Source of the DNA: UBA12481 sp942493265
Lineage (GTDB): Bacteria; Bacteroidota; Bacteroidia; Bacteroidales; UBA12481
Assembly (NCBI GenBank): GCA_942493265.1
Contig: OW818688.1
Coordinates: forward strand, 310,001 to 374,000
Length of the DNA: 64,000 bases
Direction: 5' to 3'
Numbering within the stretch: position 1 is the stretch's first letter; every line of letters begins with the position of its first letter. The position numbers were made by a program, and so were the translations under genes. Below, piece after piece: positions 58,915 through 64,000 of the stretch. Below the pieces are notes generated by a model, which was not told where the DNA came from, did no database searches, and was given only the letters and a program-made list of their open reading frames with translations.

Positions 58915-61788
58915 ATGAAACCTTGCTCCCTTCCTACTTATTCCTTCTTACCAATTTTTGTCTTCTGCCTTCTGCCTTCTGCTTTCTGCCAGACTACCAT
59001 GGAGGCCACCTTCGGCCCCCGCGGCATCACCTCCATCTCCTGTCCCCAGGATCCCGCACATGCCAACCTGCTTGGCGGCACGCTGGGGAATCCGGTGGTG
59101 AGATATAGGATCGGTCCGGGGGATTGGCTGGATTTGTATCGGGATGAGACCAGGATACAAAGGGAAGGCATAAGGCAGAAGGCAGAAGGCAGAAATCAGG
59201 AAAAAGAATCAAGTATTAAGAAAGAAGGGAGTGAGACCGTTGTATATGAGGATTATATCGCGGGGGTGCCGTTGAAGATGGTGCAGACTTTTGAAGTTGG
59301 GGATCAATATCTGGATTGGAATATTGAGGTTCAAAGCATGATGGAATTTCCGGTCACCATTGGCGACCTGGCGATTCCGATCCCCTGGAAAATGCCGGGA
59401 GGCGAGGATCCGGAGAAAATCTTTGAACAATCTTTCACCAAGCATAATTTCATATCCGGCAACGGGTCGTTCATCTATTTCACCAATCCATCCGGTCAGC
59501 CTCCCTATCTGCTGGTGACCGTACACCCCGGAACGAAGCTGGAATATTTCACCAGCGACCGGGGATTTCTGGCTTATATTCATTCGGAACATACCGGAAA
59601 CCTGGAGACCAGAGGAACCTGGCGCCAGCCGCACACTTCCGTCACCCTGGGTGCGGCGGGCGAAAAAAACAGTTCAGCGAAATACGGTTTTCGCTTTCAG
59701 TGGGCTCAGAGCTACCAGGAACTCCGCAACCTGGTTTATGAAAACGGATTGTTCGATATCCGGGTGGTGCCGGGCATGACGATCCCTGAAGATCTCACAG
59801 CCCGCTTCTCGCTGCACACCAAAAACACGATCGATTCCATCGTTGCGGAATTCCCTGATCAAACAGATATTACCTTTTTGAAAGAATCGCCGGCCGATCA
59901 TTTTCAGTATGAAGTGAAATTCCGCAAACCGGGTGAAAACAAACTGACCATTCACTTTAACAGCAATCTGACCACCCAGCTGGAATTCTTCTCCTGCCAG
60001 CCGCTCGAAACCCTTTTCAAAAAACGGAGCAGCTTCATTGTCAATCAGCAGCAGCACCGCGATCCTGCAAAATGGTACAACGGACTATATTCGGTGTACG
60101 ACATGAAGGAGAAGGTGTTGCGCAGTCCCGACAATACCGACGGGTTCGACTACTGGTGGGGATACGTGCTCGCCTGCGATGATCCGGCCCTGTGCAAGGC
60201 CCCATTCGTAGCCGCAAAAAACGTGGTCTATCCCGATCAGAAGGAAATAGAATCGGTGGAATACTATTTAAAGAACTTCGTTTGGGGAAAACTGCAGCGC
60301 ACCGATCAGGAAACGCCCTATCCCTATGGCATATACGGAACACCCAACTGGATGGTGAACCGCGATCCCATACTCCGGGCCGGAGTCAAAAACCGGAATC
60401 TCGACAAGATGAATGTGTGGCGGTCATATGATTATCCGCACATCATCATGCTTTACTGGCATATGTATCAGATCGCTAAGATGTATCCGGATATGGTGCA
60501 CTACCTCACCGCCGGCCAGTACCTCGAGCGTGCCGCTCAAACCGCCATTGCCTACTTCAGTTATCCCTATGAAATCCTGCCCTGGTATGAAACCTACAAA
60601 TGGGGCTGCTATAACGAACTGGTCATTCCTGATTTGATCGCGGAAATGGAAAAACGATCAATTGTAGAGACAGATAACTATCTGTCTCCTTCGCCCGGCT
60701 CCGGGAAAAGTCGATTGGAGACAGATAGTTATCTGTCTCTACGGGCCGCCTGGTTGAGGACCGAATGGGAGAAAAAGGTGAAATACTTCGTCTACGATGA
60801 CAAATACCCCTTCCGCAGCGAATATAGTCTGGACCGCACCGCCTTTGAATCCTCCTATGCACTGGCCAAATATGGCACGCTCAATGAGATGAAGCCCGAT
60901 ACAAATCTTTGGTTCGATAAAAACAAGGAGAAATGGTACTCTCATCCCAAAGTCAGCCGGGCGGATTCGCGCGATTTCATGGAACGGCAGCTGATGGGCG
61001 GTTTGGCAGTAAGAGGCTGGCTTGAAACCAGTTATTACCTGCTGGGGGCAGATTTCACCTCCAGTTCCGATGGCGGCTCGATGAGTTATATGGCAAACAT
61101 GGGCGGATGGGGAATTCTGGATTACGCGGTGAATTTCGCCGAAAATCCCAGCGACTGGCTCCAGCTGGGATATGCCTCTTACCTGTGCCACTGGGCCCTG
61201 ATGAATGCCGGAACGCCTGAAAACAATTACGGATTCTGGTTTCCCGGAAAGGAAAACGACGGGGCGAGCGGCTGGACCTTCAACAATTCAAAATGGGGCC
61301 GTGCCTGGATACGCAAGGATGTTCCGCGCGGGCCCTGGCATTACGACGGTGAGATTGACCTCGGATACGGCTCATCCACCCGGATGGCAGCCACCATCCT
61401 TACCCGTGATTCCCTTTTTGGCTGGATCGCCTATGGTGGAACGCTTACCCCATCTGAAAAGAAAATGGAAGTAATCCCGCGCGACGGGCTCCGCAAAAGG
61501 TTCTATGCCATCCTACCGGATAACCGCATCACCCTTGAACTTGAGCGGGATGGCTTTGCCGCCGGCAAGCCCATCACCATATCTACCAACTTCAGTAAGA
61601 TCAGCTTTACCCTTGAAAACCGCACCCGGGATCAGCACACCACCCGCCTGATCATGCATTCCACCCATGCGAAAGCCCTAACGGTCAAGGTTAATAATCA
61701 ATCCATCCCCGGAATAAAATCCGGAGAAAACCTGATATTTGCCATACCTGTTTCACAAAATGCCACACTGATCCAAATACTAAACTAA
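58915..61788 (+). CDS. DUF5695-like secreted (alpha/alpha)6-barrel protein
   Basis: 957 residues with a signal peptide whose hydrophobic core (VFCLLPSAFCQ) is coded by TTCTGCC heptamers. The N-terminal half is a beta-sandwich (VYEDYIAGVPLKMVQTFEVGDQYLDWNIEVQ, FPVTIGDLAIPIPW). The second half is a helical barrel with WYNGLYSVYDMKEKVLRSPDNTDGFDYWWGYVLACDDPALCKAPFVAAKNVVYPD and YDYPHIIMLYWHMYQIAKMYPD. This matches DUF5695 as I recall it, a family of probable polysaccharide lyases or hydrolases. Two in-frame repeat insertions occur: GIRQKAEGRNQEKE near residue 82 and ETDNYLS...ETDSYLSLRA near 585. Start of the next gene is 3 bp downstream. Confidence 0.68.
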   Translation: MKPCSLPTYSFLPIFVFCLLPSAFCQTTMEATFGPRGITSISCPQDPAHANLLGGTLGNPVVRYRIGPGDWLDLYRDETRIQREGIRQKAEGRNQEKESSIKKEGSETVVYEDYIAGVPLKMVQTFEVGDQYLDWNIEVQSMMEFPVTIGDLAIPIPWKMPGGEDPEKIFEQSFTKHNFISGNGSFIYFTNPSGQPPYLLVTVHPGTKLEYFTSDRGFLAYIHSEHTGNLETRGTWRQPHTSVTLGAAGEKNSSAKYGFRFQWAQSYQELRNLVYENGLFDIRVVPGMTIPEDLTARFSLHTKNTIDSIVAEFPDQTDITFLKESPADHFQYEVKFRKPGENKLTIHFNSNLTTQLEFFSCQPLETLFKKRSSFIVNQQQHRDPAKWYNGLYSVYDMKEKVLRSPDNTDGFDYWWGYVLACDDPALCKAPFVAAKNVVYPDQKEIESVEYYLKNFVWGKLQRTDQETPYPYGIYGTPNWMVNRDPILRAGVKNRNLDKMNVWRSYDYPHIIMLYWHMYQIAKMYPDMVHYLTAGQYLERAAQTAIAYFSYPYEILPWYETYKWGCYNELVIPDLIAEMEKRSIVETDNYLSPSPGSGKSRLETDSYLSLRAAWLRTEWEKKVKYFVYDDKYPFRSEYSLDRTAFESSYALAKYGTLNEMKPDTNLWFDKNKEKWYSHPKVSRADSRDFMERQLMGGLAVRGWLETSYYLLGADFTSSSDGGSMSYMANMGGWGILDYAVNFAENPSDWLQLGYASYLCHWALMNAGTPENNYGFWFPGKENDGASGWTFNNSKWGRAWIRKDVPRGPWHYDGEIDLGYGSSTRMAATILTRDSLFGWIAYGGTLTPSEKKMEVIPRDGLRKRFYAILPDNRITLELERDGFAAGKPITISTNFSKISFTLENRTRDQHTTRLIMHSTHAKALTVKVNNQSIPGIKSGENLIFAIPVSQNATLIQILN
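58969..58998. repeat. TTCTGCC heptamers in the DUF5695-like signal peptide
   Basis: Four consecutive TTCTGCC/TTCTGCT units encode FCLLPSAFC. Their reverse complement (GGCAGAA) is repeated three times about 200 bp downstream in the same gene. Confidence 0.88.
59172..59197. repeat. GGCAGAA heptamers, inverted relative to 58969
   Basis: Three GGCAGAA units in frame, coding for RQKAEGRN. They form an inverted pair with the TTCTGCC array in the signal-peptide region. Confidence 0.85.
60664..60742. repeat. Nested-palindrome insertion inside the DUF5695-like gene
   Basis: A 79-bp element with perfect 26-bp terminal inverted repeats (GTAGAGACAGATAACT... and its complement ending TCTGTCTCTAC). Each arm is itself nearly palindromic around GAGACAGATA/TATCTGTCTC. 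The middle (CGCCCGGCTCCGGG) is also a hairpin. It is read through in frame as ETDNYLSPSPGSGKSRLETDSYLS. Confidence 0.92.
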
Positions 61789-61791
61789 CCC

Positions 61792-64000
61792 ATGAAACCA
61801 GCCCCCCACCCCCGTAACTCCCTTAACCTCCTTAACATCCGTAACCCCCTCACTTTCTTCACCCTCTTTACGTTCTTTACCCTCTTCACCTTCTTAACTT
61901 CGTGTACGCCAACCACCTACCACTCCGACCTCACCGGCACCTGGCGTTTCCGCATCGACTCCCTCGACCTGGGGGTAACGGAGAAGTGGTTTACAGAGGC
62001 CTTTCCGATGGATACGCTGCATCTCCCGGGTTCACTGGCTGAAAACGGCAAAGGGTTTCCGGTATCGGTTAAAACCAGATGGACCGGCCAGGTGGTGGAC
62101 CAATCGTGGTATACTGCCGATAAATATGAAAAGTACCGCAAGCCGGGCAATGTAAAGATCCCGTTCTGGCTGCAGCCTGATTTCTATTACGTTGGCGCTG
62201 CCTGGTATCAAAGGGAAATAAAAATTCCGTCGGCCTGGAAAGGTCAGCGGATCGTGCTGACCCTTGAACGCTGCCATTGGGAATCCTCCATCTGGATAGA
62301 CGGGAAATTTGCCGGCAGGCAGAACAGTCTGGCCACCCCTCATCTTTTTGATCTGACCAAACTCGCCAAACCAGGTTCCCATCTGATCACCATCCGCATA
62401 GATAACCGGATGATTGTTGATGTAGGCGAAAATGCGCACAGTGTATCCGACCATACCCAGTCGAACTGGAATGGCATAGTTGGCAAGATGACCATCGAGG
62501 CCCTGCCGGTGGTGAGCCTCGGAACGATAAAAATATATCCGGATATCGAAAACCACATTGTCAAGGTAGTTGGGGCCATTGAAAACAGCTCCGGCCAGCC
62601 TCAGGACATTACCCTTAAAATCGTGGCAAACCCCTATGGCAAAGCCGCAACGCTCAGTCCGTTCGGATTAAAAAAAGAGATTCCCGCCGGCAGTGAAGCC
62701 TTTGAACTGTATTACCCGATGGGGGAAGATTGCCAGTTATGGGATGAGTTTTCACCGAACGTATATGAAATGAAGGTGAGCTTAACGCTCGATAAAACCA
62801 GGGATGTTCAGGTATCAAACATCCTTTTCGGGATGCGCGAATTTAAGGCCGAAGGTTCCCGGATGGCCATCAATGGCCGCCCCACATTCCTCCGGGGCAC
62901 ACTGGAATGTGCAATCTTTCCGAAAACCGGATACCCCGCGCTGAAAGTCGAAGAGTGGCAGCGGATCTATAAGATTATCAAGGCACACGGATTAAATCAC
63001 ATGCGGTTCCACTCGTGGTGTCCGCCCGAAGCGGCTTTCATTGCAGCCGATATTGAAGGGATTTACCTGTATGTGGAATGCGGCGCCTGGACGGAAGTCG
63101 GCACCGGAAACACCTTCGATGAATGGCTTTATGCTGAAAGTGAGCGCATTGATTCGGAATATGGCAATCATCCATCGTTCGTGATGATGTCGTATGGCAA
63201 TGAACCCGGCGGCAGCAATCAGGTTGCCTTCCTCGATGAATTTGTCACCTACTGGAAAAACAAGGATAAGCGCAGGGTATACACTTCGGCTTCCGGTTGG
63301 CCTTCCGTGCCCTCCCTGGATTTTTATTGCACCCCGAACCCGCGGATACAGGGATGGGGACAAGGGCTGAACAGCATTATCAACGCTCAGTCACCTTCAA
63401 CCGCTTACGACTTCAGGGAAATCCTCACCAGGGACTTTCCCGGGAAACCGGTTGTGAGCCATGAGATCGGGCAATGGTGCGTATATCCTGATTTTAAGGA
63501 AATTCCGCAGTATTCCGGTGTTTTAAAAGCACACAATTTCGAGATATTTAAAGAAACACTCGAAGCCAACAAACTCGGGCATCTGGCCGATTCCTTCCTG
63601 CTGGCATCGGGTAAGCTTCAGGCCTTGTGTTATAAGGCTGATATTGAGGCGGCGCTGCGCACACCCGGTATGGGAGGGTTTCAGCTGCTGGATCTGCACG
63701 ACTTTCCCGGACAGGGCACCGCCCTGGTTGGGGTATTGAATCCCTTCTGGGAAGAAAAGGGATATATTACTCCCGCTGAATACAGCCTGTTCTGTAATTC
63801 AGTTGTGCCGCTTGCACGGATGGAGAAGCTCGTTTTTTCCGGTAATGAGATCTTCAAGGCAGAAATTGAAGTAGCGAATTATGGAAGTAAAAGGCTTAGT
63901 GAAGTCAGAGGACCAATCAGAATTTTGAATTCTGAAATGAAAGTTGAAATGGAGGCGGAATGGTCCGTGGATTCGGTCCCCACCGGAAGCAATACGGTGG
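61792..64000 (+). CDS. GH2-like glycoside hydrolase lipoprotein, partial (right edge)
   Basis: 736 residues are visible and the frame stays open to the window end. The signal is a tripeptide-repeat run (N-x-L then T-x-F) ending in FLTSC, a lipobox. A sugar-binding domain follows (DLTGTWRFRIDSLDLG ... LHLPGSLAENGKGFPV, IVLTLERCHWESSIWIDGKFAGRQNSLATPHLFDLTKLAKPGSHLITIRIDN), an Ig-like domain and a TIM barrel (HGLNHMRFHSWCPPEAAFIAADIEGIYLYVE, HPSFVMMSYGNEPGG with acid/base Glu of the GNEP motif, KPVVSHEIGQWCVYPDF with candidate nucleophile Glu). Beta-galactosidase or beta-glucuronidase type; substrate open. Three bp after the DUF5695-like gene. Confidence 0.85.
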   Translation, partial: MKPAPHPRNSLNLLNIRNPLTFFTLFTFFTLFTFLTSCTPTTYHSDLTGTWRFRIDSLDLGVTEKWFTEAFPMDTLHLPGSLAENGKGFPVSVKTRWTGQVVDQSWYTADKYEKYRKPGNVKIPFWLQPDFYYVGAAWYQREIKIPSAWKGQRIVLTLERCHWESSIWIDGKFAGRQNSLATPHLFDLTKLAKPGSHLITIRIDNRMIVDVGENAHSVSDHTQSNWNGIVGKMTIEALPVVSLGTIKIYPDIENHIVKVVGAIENSSGQPQDITLKIVANPYGKAATLSPFGLKKEIPAGSEAFELYYPMGEDCQLWDEFSPNVYEMKVSLTLDKTRDVQVSNILFGMREFKAEGSRMAINGRPTFLRGTLECAIFPKTGYPALKVEEWQRIYKIIKAHGLNHMRFHSWCPPEAAFIAADIEGIYLYVECGAWTEVGTGNTFDEWLYAESERIDSEYGNHPSFVMMSYGNEPGGSNQVAFLDEFVTYWKNKDKRRVYTSASGWPSVPSLDFYCTPNPRIQGWGQGLNSIINAQSPSTAYDFREILTRDFPGKPVVSHEIGQWCVYPDFKEIPQYSGVLKAHNFEIFKETLEANKLGHLADSFLLASGKLQALCYKADIEAALRTPGMGGFQLLDLHDFPGQGTALVGVLNPFWEEKGYITPAEYSLFCNSVVPLARMEKLVFSGNEIFKAEIEVANYGSKRLSEVRGPIRILNSEMKVEMEAEWSVDSVPTGSNTV
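61811..61902. repeat. Nonamer repeat encoding the GH2-like signal peptide
   Basis: Ten 9-nt units: TAAC-containing units (CCCTTAACC, CCTTAACAT and similar) followed by CTTTACGTT, CTTTACCCT and CTTCACCTT units. The reading frame gives N-S-L, N-L-L, N-I-R, N-P-L, T-F-F, T-L-F, T-F-F, T-L-F, T-F-L before Thr-Ser-Cys. Confidence 0.9.

Overview
The window reads as chromosome of an uncultured Bacteroidota bacterium, most likely in or near Bacteroidales/Marinilabiliales. The signs are type IX secretion C-terminal sorting domains, many secreted or lipoprotein carbohydrate-active enzymes, weak ribosome binding sites, a few TAnnTTTG-like promoters, and family types typical of the phylum (GH97, DUF5695, DUF4185, six-bladed propeller lipoproteins, PorV-era Ig-like secreted proteins). 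The placement is inference from gene content. No rRNA, tRNA, CRISPR array or SusC/SusD pair was seen.

Layout. 1-5.4 kb: the N-terminal part of a CPA2 antiporter, then a GH106-like lipoprotein, a secreted protein of unknown function and a GH29 fucosidase. 5.5-6.7 kb: a REP-associated tyrosine transposase (RAYT) gene nested in inverted arrays of REP palindromes. 6.9-14.8 kb: GH38, a DUF486 protein, GH97 and a GH67-like lipoprotein. 14.8-17.0 kb: a Crp/Fnr regulator divergent from a hexaheme cytochrome lipoprotein that carries a collagen-like linker. 17-26.4 kb: a long minus-strand run (acyltransferase, patatin, URO-D-like methyltransferase, four-helix-bundle protein, MFS sugar porter, cellobiose-type 2-epimerase, CutC, sortilin-like propeller); four consecutive gaps in this run are filled by the same octamer repeats. 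26.4-42 kb: SIMPL protein, Omp28-like T9SS cargo, M3 peptidase, response regulator, clan GH-D-like glycosidase, PQQ-type propeller, hydrolase and a small cluster of secreted Ig-like proteins. 42-49.3 kb: six genes of an energy-converting hydrogenase-related (Ehr-type) membrane complex. 49.4-55 kb: PHP-domain T9SS protein, a T9SS remnant, a CNNM/CBS transporter, a second REP array and an M36-like peptidase. 55-57.3 kb: zwf and pgl, the oxidative pentose phosphate entry. 57.4-64 kb: propeller lipoprotein, DUF5695 protein and a GH2-like enzyme cut by the right edge.

How it fits together. Extracellular and periplasmic glycosidases (fucosidase, mannosidase, probable galactosidases, rhamnosidase-like and uronidase-like enzymes) release sugars. 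An MFS porter and a 2-epimerase would handle them, and zwf/pgl feed the pentose phosphate pathway. The Ehr-like complex and the multiheme cytochrome point to an unusual redox or ion-pumping metabolism.

The most interesting signals are: (a) the Ehr-like complex, whose large and small subunits have lost the cysteines for NiFe and for the N2-type cluster, while the small subunit carries a fused one-cluster ferredoxin domain; (b) an S23/IVP-type four-helix-bundle gene bounded by inverted octamer arrays, with two non-coding elements in nearby gaps sharing a 38-nt core and the octamer arms, and with several genes taking their stop codons from the repeats; (c) 9-nt and 7-nt repeats that encode signal-peptide hydrophobic cores and in-frame insertions in several genes.
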